Assembly (NCBI GenBank): GCA_040389165.1
Contig: JAZKAK010000048.1
Span: 9,757-73,756 of the forward strand
DNA length: 64,000 bases
Direction of reading: 5' to 3'
DNA from: CAIOTO01 sp040389165
GTDB taxonomy: Bacteria > Pseudomonadota > Alphaproteobacteria > Paracaedibacterales > CAIOTO01
Within the stretch, counting starts at the first letter, position 1. Every line of letters begins with the position of its first letter. The position numbers and the translations under genes were made by a program. The notes beneath the pieces are model-generated. The model searched no databases, was not told the DNA's origin, and saw nothing but the letters and a program-made list of their open reading frames with translations. Positions 52,382-60,926 of the stretch are shown piece by piece.

Positions 52382-53116
52382 ATGGAAGAAATGATTGAGC
52401 CACAAAAAGATCTAGATCATTATATTGGAAAACGTTTACGTGAGAAACGTCAAAAATTGGGTTTGACCTTAACAGATCTTGCCGAGAAACTTGGTGTTTC
52501 ACACCAGCAAATTCAAAAATATGAGCAAGCACAGTCTCGTGTTTCGGCAATTACGCTCTATCATTTAGGGGAAATACTTGGTGTTGAGCCAAGTTATTTT
52601 TTTCAAGGTTTTTCAGCCTTTAAGAAAAAAACAGAACGCGTGGCAGGTGATGTAATTGTGCCTGATCGTGAAAGCGTGCTCAATATTCTGCTTGTTGAAG
52701 ATGATGCTGCGGATGAGCTTTTAACACGTCGCGCTTTTGATGAATGTTCTGTTTCTGTAAATTTATTTACCGTACATGACGGAGTTGTTGCATTGGATTT
52801 CTTGCGTAATAAAAGTACATCTGTTGATTTTCCAAGACCAGATATTATTTTGCTTGATCTAAACATTCCAAAACGCGATGGCGCAACTGTGCTGCGTGAG
52901 ATTAAACGTGATCGAGATATGAGTGATATTCCAGTTATTATTATGACGAATAGCATCAATTTTCAAGAGATGATCTTGTGTTATAAAGCATACGCTTCGG
53001 GATACATTTGTAAACCGTTTGATTACGATGTTTTTCAAAATAGTATTGAGTCATTAGCCTCGTATTGGGCTAAGTCAGTTGTTCTTCCAAATAGATCGCA
53101 TGGCTTGCTGGCGTAG
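52382..53116 (+). CDS. Response regulator with N-terminal XRE-type HTH and C-terminal receiver domain
   Basis: A 244-residue protein. Residues 17-73 form an XRE/Cro-type helix-turn-helix (LGLTLTDLAEKLGVSHQQIQ). Residues 98-225 are a receiver domain of the Rcp1-like type (NILLVEDDAADELLTRRAF), with acidic pocket E106-D107-D108, phosphoacceptor D159 (LLDLNIP), T189 and K211. The order is the reverse of the usual receiver-then-HTH layout. It is the natural partner of the soluble histidine kinase at 53734, 0.6 kb away. The HTH is the likely output, with phosphorylation controlling DNA binding. AGATAAGGAATAT precedes the ATG. Confidence 0.9.
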   Translation: MEEMIEPQKDLDHYIGKRLREKRQKLGLTLTDLAEKLGVSHQQIQKYEQAQSRVSAITLYHLGEILGVEPSYFFQGFSAFKKKTERVAGDVIVPDRESVLNILLVEDDAADELLTRRAFDECSVSVNLFTVHDGVVALDFLRNKSTSVDFPRPDIILLDLNIPKRDGATVLREIKRDRDMSDIPVIIMTNSINFQEMILCYKAYASGYICKPFDYDVFQNSIESLASYWAKSVVLPNRSHGLLA

Positions 53117-53151
53117 TCGAAGCTATTTTTTAAGCTTAATAAATTACGAGA

Positions 53152-53174
53152 GGGAGACCTTATAAAAGTCTCCC
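53152..53174. terminator. Hairpin between convergent genes
   Basis: GGGAGAC and GTCTCCC form a 7-bp GC-rich stem with a 9-nt loop in the 82-bp space between the convergent response regulator and the gene at 53199. No long T run follows, so termination is likely but not proven. Confidence 0.5.
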
Positions 53175-53198
53175 CTTCAGTCCAATCGTTAAAATATG

Positions 53199-53609
53199 TT
53201 ACGCATAGGCGGCGGCATACTCTTGAGTAGGCATTTTTAACTTTGTTATGTTGATTGCATTCATGTAGGAGTTTATATAATTTACAATAGCGTCAGTGCG
53301 CATCATGATTTTTTCGCGTATATCATAATCGAAAGATTGATACAGAACGATATGACGCATATCTAAAAGTAATGCTTTTGATTTGCAAATCTGTTCTTTC
53401 ACATGCCGTGCGTTTGAACAAGATGTTTGTGCTAGTTCTTGGAAGCGGCATTCAATATGGTGAAGAATTCCCATTTGGAAAGCGCGTGATGGCCGTGGAA
53501 CTTTAGATATTATCGTGTTTTCAAGTTTCATTGTGTCACCTAAATGCTTAGAAAGATTTAAGAGCATAATGACCGAAAACAGGCTGAACGTTAAGTTGAG
53601 GTTTTTCAT
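53199..53609 (-). CDS. Small protein of unknown function with N-terminal hydrophobic segment
   Basis: About 136 residues from ATG 53609 (MKNLNLTFSLFSVIMLLNL); the frame continues upstream to an ATG at 53678, without a better ribosome site. The hydrophobic N-terminus suggests a signal peptide or anchor. The rest is helical, with three cysteines. No family is recognised. It lies between the response regulator and the histidine kinase, on the opposite strand, so a link to signalling is possible but unsupported. Confidence 0.55.
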   Translation of the reverse strand: MKNLNLTFSLFSVIMLLNLSKHLGDTMKLENTIISKVPRPSRAFQMGILHHIECRFQELAQTSCSNARHVKEQICKSKALLLDMRHIVLYQSFDYDIREKIMMRTDAIVNYINSYMNAINITKLKMPTQEYAAAYA

Positions 53610-53733
53610 TGTTTTCAACCATTTTTTTAAAGATGAAAATGATACTAATTGAGTGAAAAAAAAGTGTAAATTTGTCATGAGCGACGAGGCTCAACAAGAT
53701 GATATGTATTAATAAAAATAGGAGCGTACATTA

Positions 53734-55710
53734 ATGTTACTTGAAAAAATGCTTAAAGATGGACTTTTATCTTCAACAGACATATCAGAACGTTTTCAAT
53801 TTGGTTTTTTCGAATGGAATATCAAAGAGGATAGAATTGTCTTATGCGCTTATTTAGCCGATTTATTAGCATTTAATACACATGATCTAACGCAAACCTA
53901 TACTGCTTGGCGAGCTTTAACGCATTCTCAGGATATGAAAAAAATCATACGTGCGTATGAGGAAATTCAAGAAAAAAAAACACTGTATGTAAGTACCGAA
54001 AGTCGCAAACTTTGCCGAGATGGAACTTGGCGATGGGTTGCTGTAAGAGGAAAAATTATTGAATTCGATGACGAGGGCTATCCAATACGCGCGGTTGGAA
54101 CGTGCACAGATGTTACCGAAATTAAAGAAGCAGAGCTCTCTCTGATACAAACAAAATATTTGTTTGCTGAGATTAAACGTATTAAAGAGTGTAACAGAGC
54201 TGATCTTACGCTTAATGAAATGTGTGCTGAGATCCTGCTGTCTTTCGAAAAACTCACTTGCTCTTCCCATGCATTACTCTTATTTAATTCGTCAACCAAT
54301 TTCAATAATCGTAACAATGAATTCGTTAATAGTAATGATCCATCTTTGTACAATTTAGATATTGAAGATTCAAATCTGTTAATGTCAGATCTCGAGAAAC
54401 TTAATTTTGTTAATTTCGTATTAAATCAGAAAAAAAATTGTATTGATCATAAAAATAACAGATCGTTATTAGGTATTCATTTGGATTTGCCCTTTCACCA
54501 GCAAGGTGTGGTTGTGATAGAACGAAGTGAGCCCTTTGATGATGCGTTATTGGATTTTCTAGAACCTTTTGCTGGGGCAGCAACTCATATTATTAGTATT
54601 AAAAAACTACAGGCAAACACAAGTGAGTTGGATAATATGCTTTCATTCTTTATCCAGCAAGTACCTGTACCTGTGGCGATGTTTGATACTAATATGTGTT
54701 ATAAATTTGCAAGTGATGCCTGGAGAAAGGAATTTAGATTTACCGAGAAAAGTTACAATATAATCGGTAGGTCTCATTATGAAACGTCTCCGTCTCAGCC
54801 TAAGGAATGGAGAGAGCGTCATCAACGTGCCCTACGTGGAGAAATTGTCAAATCTGTTCCGGAAGAAGTTGTTGACTATTTTGAGCAACCCATATGGTTA
54901 GAAGGCGCGATTCACCCATGGTATGACGTGAGCGGAGACATTGGGGGTATAATTATCTACTCAAATGTTGTTACCGAACACAAAGAGAATGAAAAAAACC
55001 TTAAAACGACTGTTGAAAATCTAATCAGATCAAACCAAGAGCTTGAAAGATTTGCGCATGTTTGCTCGCATGATTTAAAAGAACCACTACGTAGCATATC
55101 AAATTTCATCCACCTGCTGTTCAGTCGCAACTCAGCTCGGTACGATGAAGAGTCTTTACTTTATGTGAGCCATATTCTAAAAGGAATTGATCGTATGAAC
55201 ACACTTATCAAAGATGTTCTGCTTTATTCTAAGATCTCAGCTCAAACAAATCATGATAAAATTTTGTTAGACGTAAACGATATCGTTGGTAAGATTATGG
55301 AAACGTTGGATTGCAGCGTAAGAGAAGTAGATGCCTGCTTTAAGATTGCTCCTTTACCTTCAGTTTTAGGCGAACCCACGCAGATTACTCAGCTCTTTGC
55401 TAATCTGATTGAAAATGCCTTAAAATTCCATGCAAGTAAACCATTAATTATTGACCTATTCGCCATTGAAAAAACCTATTTTTGGGAATTTCATATACGT
55501 GATAATGGGATAGGAATTGAAAAAGAATATCATAGAAGCATCTTCAGCATGTTTAAGCGTCTTCATAGTAAAAACCAATACGAAGGTTCTGGCATAGGGC
55601 TGGCTATTTGTCAAAAGATCGTGCATGCGCATCTTGGTAAGATTTATGTTAAATCTGTCACTGAAGGTGGAAGTGAATTTATATTTACCTTGCCAAAAGG
55701 GCACGTGTAA
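53734..55710 (+). CDS. Soluble PAS/GAF-type sensor histidine kinase
   Basis: A 658-residue kinase without membrane segments. Residues about 10-132 form a PAS-PAC domain (WRWVAVRGKIIEF). Residues about 145-290 are GAF-like and weak. Residues about 300-418 are a second PAS. HisKA has H446 in AHVCSHDLKEPLRS, a phytochrome-style H-box, and the ATPase domain has LIENALKFH and DNGIGIEKE, with a GSGIGLAI lid. It resembles cyanobacterial-type kinases that pair with Rcp1-like receivers, matching the HTH-receiver protein at 52382. The signal is unknown; a bilin cysteine is not evident. It has a plausible AATAGGAG ribosome site. Confidence 0.92.
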   Translation: MLLEKMLKDGLLSSTDISERFQFGFFEWNIKEDRIVLCAYLADLLAFNTHDLTQTYTAWRALTHSQDMKKIIRAYEEIQEKKTLYVSTESRKLCRDGTWRWVAVRGKIIEFDDEGYPIRAVGTCTDVTEIKEAELSLIQTKYLFAEIKRIKECNRADLTLNEMCAEILLSFEKLTCSSHALLLFNSSTNFNNRNNEFVNSNDPSLYNLDIEDSNLLMSDLEKLNFVNFVLNQKKNCIDHKNNRSLLGIHLDLPFHQQGVVVIERSEPFDDALLDFLEPFAGAATHIISIKKLQANTSELDNMLSFFIQQVPVPVAMFDTNMCYKFASDAWRKEFRFTEKSYNIIGRSHYETSPSQPKEWRERHQRALRGEIVKSVPEEVVDYFEQPIWLEGAIHPWYDVSGDIGGIIIYSNVVTEHKENEKNLKTTVENLIRSNQELERFAHVCSHDLKEPLRSISNFIHLLFSRNSARYDEESLLYVSHILKGIDRMNTLIKDVLLYSKISAQTNHDKILLDVNDIVGKIMETLDCSVREVDACFKIAPLPSVLGEPTQITQLFANLIENALKFHASKPLIIDLFAIEKTYFWEFHIRDNGIGIEKEYHRSIFSMFKRLHSKNQYEGSGIGLAICQKIVHAHLGKIYVKSVTEGGSEFIFTLPKGHV

Positions 55711-55788
55711 TAGGTGAGGCATGCAAATAGTATGAGGCCCATCGTTTTGGGAACTACATAAATGGATAAACGTCATGAAATGGCAATT

Positions 55789-55864
55789 TGGCGTCCCCTA
55801 CGGGAGTCGAACCCGTGTCTACACCGTGAGAGGGTGGTATCCTAGGCCACTAGACGAAGGGGAC
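55789..55864 (-). tRNA. tRNA-Glu (anticodon CTC)
   Basis: A 76-nt tRNA with acceptor GTCCCCT/AGGGGAC, discriminator G and encoded CCA. The anticodon loop CTCTCAC gives anticodon CTC. The T-arm is ACGGG-TTCGACT-CCCGT. The first pair of the anticodon stem (C27-U43) is mismatched. Confidence 0.95.
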
Positions 55865-55954
55865 ATTACACTTTGTAACATAAGGTAACTGAGCTGATAA
55901 ATCAAGATTTTTCTGCAGATGCATTAAAAGACAAAAATATAATTTGTATATAAT

Positions 55955-56869
55955 TTAACGAGCATGCATAGCGAGTGTGCCTGACCTTCCATCGATGGCG
56001 CCTTGAACCATGGGAAGTTCTTGTAAGAGCTCTTTTTCTTTTAGTAAGTCATTAGCAATTGTTTCAACTGGAATAAACGTAATGCCCTTGGCGATAGAGT
56101 CATCGAGGAAATTCGTGAACCAATCGATATAACTCATGCCTTCAAGCTCTGCATGAATTGTTAAGACATTCAATGATTGATTCTTTATATGTTCATGATA
56201 CACATTTATCAGTTGATCTGTCGGATATTCTGGCCGTCCAATAAGTTCATCTAGCGTTGGTAGTGTTGTTGGTATTTGTAATGTTTTAAACGTGCGACGA
56301 TTGACAATTGGATAAAAGGCTTTCGTTCCACGGGTATCGCTTGCATACGCTAAGGAATGTTCGTCATATGCTGAAAGGCTTGCTTTATTGGCTTGCCAGC
56401 CTGCAGATCCCATCGTACGAGGTCTGCGGCCAAAGACATGTGTAAACGCGGAAACAGCATGATTAACTTCTTCACGAGTGCGTGCTTCTGTCCATGAGCT
56501 AAGCTTATCTTGCCATGCATTATGATCATAACAATGCACGCCTACTTCATGCCCTGCTGCAGCTATTTCACGCATGATAGAGCCATGCCGTTTGCCGATA
56601 TGAGGCCCATTTCCTAAAAGTCCATTTAACAGCGTGCGAATTCCATAGACCTTGAGCACACTCGTACGACTGACTTTTTGAAAGAATCCAGGTTGAAAAA
56701 TACGACGAATGGCACGTCCTGTGTTATCTGGCCCCATTGAAAAGAGAAATGTTGCCTTGAGATCACGTTCATTAAGTAAATGCATTAGATTTAATGCGCC
56801 TATACGTGTGCCACGTTCTGTGTCGACGTCAATTTTAAGACCAACAATTTTTTGTTTAAGTGACGTCAT
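55955..56869 (-). CDS. arnD: ArnD-like polysaccharide deacetylase (lipid A L-Ara4N pathway)
   Basis: A 304-residue protein of the NodB/polysaccharide deacetylase fold, matching ArnD. In enterobacteria ArnD removes the formyl group from the undecaprenyl-phosphate aminoarabinose precursor. The family start GLKIDVDTERGTR and the GPDNTGR, EVGVHCYDHNAWQ (metal histidines) and IHAELEG blocks are all kept. The frame reaches back to 56908, overlapping the epimerase, but ATG 56869 (MTSLKQKIVGLKIDVD) has a GAGAAAC site and matches the family, so I prefer it. arnB, arnC, arnT and the formyltransferase domain are not in the window. Confidence 0.9.
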   Translation of the reverse strand: MTSLKQKIVGLKIDVDTERGTRIGALNLMHLLNERDLKATFLFSMGPDNTGRAIRRIFQPGFFQKVSRTSVLKVYGIRTLLNGLLGNGPHIGKRHGSIMREIAAAGHEVGVHCYDHNAWQDKLSSWTEARTREEVNHAVSAFTHVFGRRPRTMGSAGWQANKASLSAYDEHSLAYASDTRGTKAFYPIVNRRTFKTLQIPTTLPTLDELIGRPEYPTDQLINVYHEHIKNQSLNVLTIHAELEGMSYIDWFTNFLDDSIAKGITFIPVETIANDLLKEKELLQELPMVQGAIDGRSGTLAMHAR

Positions 56870-56876
56870 ATGTTTC

Positions 56877-57932
56877 TCAATCATTTCCAAGTTGACTATC
56901 AAGTTCACTTGATGGTCGTAAAAGGTGATAGTCTAGGGTTTTCCGAAGCGCTTCTTTAATGCCAACTTTCGGTGTCCAGCCAAGAACATTTTGGATGTGC
57001 TCAATTTTTGGCACGCGACGTGCGATATCTTGGAAGTACTTACCATAGTGGTCGCTCGATGACACATCTTCAATGACAACGCGGTTTGCTATGTCTGCAT
57101 ACGCTGGATAGGTCTTTATTAAATCAACAATCATCACAGCTAGTTCGCGAATAGAAATATCGTTGTTTGGGTTGCCAATATTAAAAATCTGACCAGAGGC
57201 TTTGTTGTCTTTGTTTTCAATAATCTTGATGAGTGCATCTATTCCATCGTCAATATCGGTAAATGACCTTCGCTGATGGCCGCCGTCCACAAGTTTGATG
57301 CGTTGATGGTGCAAGATATCGGCGATAAATTGCGTGACAACACGCGATGAACCTTCTTTAGCCGCAAAAATGCTATCAAGCTTTGCGCCTAACCAGTTAA
57401 AGGGGCGGAATAAGGTGAAGTCAAGGCCGTGTTGAACGCCATACGCATAGATAACACGGTCGAGCAATTGCTTGGAACATGAGTATATCCAGCGTTGTTT
57501 TTCGATCGATCCCAGAATCAATGGCGAAGTATATTCGTCAAATTCTTCATCCGTGCTCATGCCGTAGACTTCTGATGTTGACGGGAAGAGAACGCGTTTT
57601 TTGTAGGTCACGCATTGGCGGATGATTGGTAGATTTGCTTCGAAATCGAGTTCAAACACGCGAAGTGGATCTGTTACATAGATTGACGGGGTTGCAATTG
57701 CTACAAGTGGCAATATGACATCGCATTTCTTAACATGGTATTCAATCCACTCTTTGTTGATTGTAATGTCGCCTTCAACAAAATGAAAACGCGGATGTCC
57801 GATGCAATCGCTTAGTTTATTGTCAGACATGTCCATGCCGTATACATGCCAATCTGTATTCTTTAAAATAGATTCAGTAAGCGCGCTTCCGATGAAACCG
57901 TTGATACCAAGGATGAGAACTTTTTTGGTCAT
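56877..57932 (-). CDS. ArnA C-terminal domain-like UDP-glucuronate dehydrogenase/decarboxylase
   Basis: A 351-residue NAD-dependent SDR-family enzyme resembling the C-terminal, UDP-glucuronate-oxidising domain of ArnA. The Rossmann start is VLILGINGFIGSAL and the catalytic Y-x3-K is YSCSKQLLDR. It lacks the N-terminal formyltransferase domain of full ArnA. The step is the oxidative decarboxylation of UDP-GlcA to UDP-4-keto-arabinose. It lies 7 bp upstream of arnD, suggesting the two share a transcript and a lipid A modification role. AGGAGC precedes ATG 57932. Confidence 0.87.
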   Translation of the reverse strand: MTKKVLILGINGFIGSALTESILKNTDWHVYGMDMSDNKLSDCIGHPRFHFVEGDITINKEWIEYHVKKCDVILPLVAIATPSIYVTDPLRVFELDFEANLPIIRQCVTYKKRVLFPSTSEVYGMSTDEEFDEYTSPLILGSIEKQRWIYSCSKQLLDRVIYAYGVQHGLDFTLFRPFNWLGAKLDSIFAAKEGSSRVVTQFIADILHHQRIKLVDGGHQRRSFTDIDDGIDALIKIIENKDNKASGQIFNIGNPNNDISIRELAVMIVDLIKTYPAYADIANRVVIEDVSSSDHYGKYFQDIARRVPKIEHIQNVLGWTPKVGIKEALRKTLDYHLLRPSSELDSQLGND

Positions 57933-58320
57933 AAGAGGTGCTCCTAAAGATGTCGTTAATTGCTGTGTTGATGCCGTTTTTTCGGCTGGTTTTTTTGTTT
58001 ATTAGACGTATTTACAATGGACAACACGATAATAGAGCAGAGGCGGCTGCTTCGCAACTCATTCTTTGGGGTAAGATTATGCATTATTCACAACAAATTG
58101 TGCCATTTCAATGTCTTGCGCTGCAATTTTAATTGAATTCGTGATAACAACTTTATGTTTAAAGCTTCTTTTTTGAATCGACATTGTGCTTGGGTAAGTT
58201 CGCAAAAGATGGTCCTTCTGAGTCTGTTGTTTTTATTTCTTTTGTTGAAATCATGAAACACGTATGCTGCTTTTAGATGCAGCCAATTAACTACGTCCGT
58301 TCAAGAAATGGAAAATATTC
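57933..58320. other. Intergenic region, no supported gene
   Basis: 388 bp between divergent arnA-like and ygfZ genes. A 64-codon frame (57938-58132) exists but lacks a proper ribosome site or domain, so I leave it uncalled. A short poly-T stretch lies near 57970-58000. No palindromic element is apparent. Confidence 0.5.
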
Positions 58321-59133
58321 ATGACGCTTATCGCACTTACGCATCGCACCATCATTGAAATTAAAGGTGAGGACACAGTCGCATATCTGCAAGGATTGAC
58401 GACGAATGACATGACGCGTTTACGTGCAGGTGCTTGCCTTTATACAGTTTTTCTGAATCCCCAAGGGAAATTTATAAATGATGCGTTTGCAATTATGCTG
58501 GCCGCTGATCATATTTGGCTTGATGTTGAGGCAGAACATGCCATTGCCTTACTTAAAAAACTAACAATGTACAAATTGCGATCAAACGTAACACTTGGCT
58601 TGCGTGTGGATATTGGCGTGTATGCATGCTTCGATGAGTCCACATTTGAATCAGATGCCCTTGTCATGCAAGATCCACGCACAGAGGATATGGGAAAACG
58701 CATATATACAACTGCGCTCCAAACGCAAGCAAGCACAGATATTAGCGTCTACGATAAACGACGTATTTCTTTGTGTGTTCCAGATGGTGCACGTGATGTT
58801 CCCTATGAACGTGGATTTGTCATGGAATATGGTTTTCATCAACTGAACGCCATTGATTTTCAAAAAGGGTGTTATGTTGGGCAAGAATTAACGGCGCGTA
58901 TGCATTACCGGAAATTGGGTAAACGCCAGCTTGTATGCGTTGAATTTGAAACGAATGCGCCAGCCAGTGGTACGGAGATTATGCAAAACGGACTGAGTGT
59001 TGGCGTGCTTCGTTCAACGTGTGGTAGCCATGCGTTGGCGCATATAAAGTCAGAAGCACTTGAAACGAATGGTGTATTTATGGCAGATGAGAAAAAGCTG
59101 CTTGTATGCACGCAATTGCTAGGTAAAGAATGA
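58321..59133 (+). CDS. ygfZ: YgfZ/CAF17-like folate-binding protein
   Basis: A 270-residue GcvT-related protein that supports iron-sulfur cluster enzymes. The diagnostic KGCYVGQE motif lies at residues 182-189, with the functional cysteine. The N-terminal folate-binding fold (LTHRTIIEIKGEDTVAYLQGLTTND) is present. It starts a run with a HAD phosphatase (4-nt overlap, ATGA), a MotB-like protein and hemW. Confidence 0.94.
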   Translation: MTLIALTHRTIIEIKGEDTVAYLQGLTTNDMTRLRAGACLYTVFLNPQGKFINDAFAIMLAADHIWLDVEAEHAIALLKKLTMYKLRSNVTLGLRVDIGVYACFDESTFESDALVMQDPRTEDMGKRIYTTALQTQASTDISVYDKRRISLCVPDGARDVPYERGFVMEYGFHQLNAIDFQKGCYVGQELTARMHYRKLGKRQLVCVEFETNAPASGTEIMQNGLSVGVLRSTCGSHALAHIKSEALETNGVFMADEKKLLVCTQLLGKE

Positions 59134-59807
59134 ACCTTCTGTTGACACATTCTATCCCAGCAGCTGTTCTCTTTGATTGGGATAATACACTCGTTGATAC
59201 GTGGCCATTGATTCACGGTGGCATGTGTGCCGTATTTGAAAAGCGAGGGCTTGTGCCATGGACGTTGCAAGAAGTGAAAGACCGATGTCATGAATCAGGG
59301 CGTGAAGCCTTTCCCAAACTTTTTCCTGATGATTGGCAATCTGCGTTGGATGATTTTTATGAATATATACATAAGCGGCATGTCGAAGATCTTATCTGGC
59401 TACCATTTGCACCAGAATTGATAGAACGTCTCTCTGTACTCGGCATTCCGCTTGGTCTTGTGAGTAACAAAACAAAAGTTTTATTGGTAAAAGAAGTTGA
59501 ACACCTAGGGTTCTCTGCGTATTTCGGTGCTATTGCAGGTGCGGGCGATGCATTATATGATAAGCCTGATCCTGCGCCGATGTTTTTAGTACTTGATCAG
59601 CTGAATATTCAGCCGTCACGAAATGTTTGGATGATTGGTGATACCCCCGTTGATTGGAAGGCTGCAAAATCGGCTAATCTGCTGGCTATTGGTATTTGCA
59701 TGGAATCTATGCCTGAAGGGATAGATGTTCCTGATATCATCATTCCAGATTTGAGTGTTATTTGCACGTTACTGACTGAACTTTGCGCTAAAACGCAGCC
59801 CGAATAA
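59130..59807 (+). CDS. HAD-superfamily phosphatase (Gph-like)
   Basis: A 225-residue hydrolase. Motif I is FDWDNTLVD with nucleophile D16 and acid D18. Motif II is around LGLVSNKTK and motif III around KPDPAPM with MIGDTPVD. It resembles phosphoglycolate phosphatase and related phosphatases; the substrate is not fixed. The ATGA overlap with ygfZ indicates translational coupling. Confidence 0.9.
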   Translation: MNLLLTHSIPAAVLFDWDNTLVDTWPLIHGGMCAVFEKRGLVPWTLQEVKDRCHESGREAFPKLFPDDWQSALDDFYEYIHKRHVEDLIWLPFAPELIERLSVLGIPLGLVSNKTKVLLVKEVEHLGFSAYFGAIAGAGDALYDKPDPAPMFLVLDQLNIQPSRNVWMIGDTPVDWKAAKSANLLAIGICMESMPEGIDVPDIIIPDLSVICTLLTELCAKTQPE

Positions 59808-59873
59808 AAATGCCGGATGTATTTATCTACAAAACTTGTTATGCTCATGAAAATGCGTATTAGGGCTTGAAAA

Positions 59874-60926
59874 ATGTTTGGACGTTCTCGTAAAAAACAA
59901 CATACGATTGATATATGGCCGGGCTTCGTGGATGCGCTTGCAACGGTTCTGATGGTTATTATTTTTGTGTTGATGATGTTCGTGGTCGCACAATTATATT
60001 TAACAGATGCCTTAACGAATAAAGAAGAGAACGTTAGTGCTCTTGAAAAGAAAGTACATGAACTCACAAGCGTACTTTCAACTGAGCGTGAATCCAAAGA
60101 AGCATTAACACAAAAGAAGGTTGCACTGGATCAGCTATTGTCTGATCTCAATGAGCGACTTTCTAAACTTAATCATGATTTGGCATCAAAGAAAGATGCG
60201 CTCCAAGAAAAAGAAAATTCACATCTCTCCGTGCTTGAAGAAGTTGAATATTTAAAAAGACAAATTGATCGCTTGTTGAAATCGATCACACTTTATGAGA
60301 CATCTGGGGAAGAAAAAGAAGGCAAGATTCAAGATTTAACGAAAAAACTTAATCAGGCTTTGCTCGAAAAAGTAGAAGAACTCAATCATTTTAATGAGCA
60401 GATAAATGGTCTTAAAGCAAGTAATGCGACGTTATCAAAAGAAAATGATATTCATAAGAGTTTAACGCGAATTGGTCAATATCGATCTGAATTCTTTGGA
60501 AAATTACAGAAAGTATTGGGGAATCGTGCGGATATTCGTGTTGTTGGTGATCGTTTTGTATTCCAATCTGAAGTTTTGTTTGGAAAAGCCTCTGCTGATT
60601 TAGGTGCTGAAGGGCAAAAAGGACTTGATCTGCTGGTAACAGCACTTAAAGAAATTAGTGCAAGCATTCCAAAAGAGCTGCCATGGATTTTGCGAATAGA
60701 TGGGCATACCGATCATCTGCCGATTAGAAGCCCTCAATATCCATCGAACTGGGAATTATCATCAGCGCGCGCCATTGCGGTTGTTAAGTATCTTATTAGC
60801 AAGGGCATACCTGAAAGCCATTTGGTTGCCGCTGGTTTTGGGCAGCATCAGCCACTGAGTGACGGTAAGGATGAAAAAGAATTAGCTAAAAATCGCAGGA
60901 TTGAATTTAAGCTAGATCAACGATGA
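59874..60926 (+). CDS. MotB/OmpA-like membrane protein
   Basis: A 350-residue protein with one N-terminal transmembrane segment (about 20-42, FVDALATVLMVIIFVLMMFV) containing an aspartate near its start, as in the MotB/PomB/ExbD proton-channel families. A coiled coil of about 170 residues follows, then a C-terminal OmpA-like peptidoglycan-binding domain (RIDGHTDHLP and the final KNRRIEFKL). No flagellar genes are nearby. It is more likely a stator-like or envelope-linking protein than MotB proper. hemW starts 4 bp before its end (ATGA). Confidence 0.85.
   Translation: MFGRSRKKQHTIDIWPGFVDALATVLMVIIFVLMMFVVAQLYLTDALTNKEENVSALEKKVHELTSVLSTERESKEALTQKKVALDQLLSDLNERLSKLNHDLASKKDALQEKENSHLSVLEEVEYLKRQIDRLLKSITLYETSGEEKEGKIQDLTKKLNQALLEKVEELNHFNEQINGLKASNATLSKENDIHKSLTRIGQYRSEFFGKLQKVLGNRADIRVVGDRFVFQSEVLFGKASADLGAEGQKGLDLLVTALKEISASIPKELPWILRIDGHTDHLPIRSPQYPSNWELSSARAIAVVKYLISKGIPESHLVAAGFGQHQPLSDGKDEKELAKNRRIEFKLDQR

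Noticed and set aside
53734..55710. The kinase as a true bacteriophytochrome.
   Set aside because: No bilin-binding cysteine or PHY domain is visible; only the H-box is phytochrome-like.
57938..58132. A 64-codon plus-strand frame with a hydrophobic start (LIAVLMPFFRLVFLFI), considered as a small membrane protein.
   Set aside because: The AGAGG upstream lies in the ribosome-site region of the opposite gene, no family is recognisable and the codon pattern is unconvincing.
59874..60926. The OmpA-like protein as the flagellar stator MotB.
   Set aside because: No motA or flagellar gene is nearby, and the long coiled coil is atypical, so only a MotB-like label is given.
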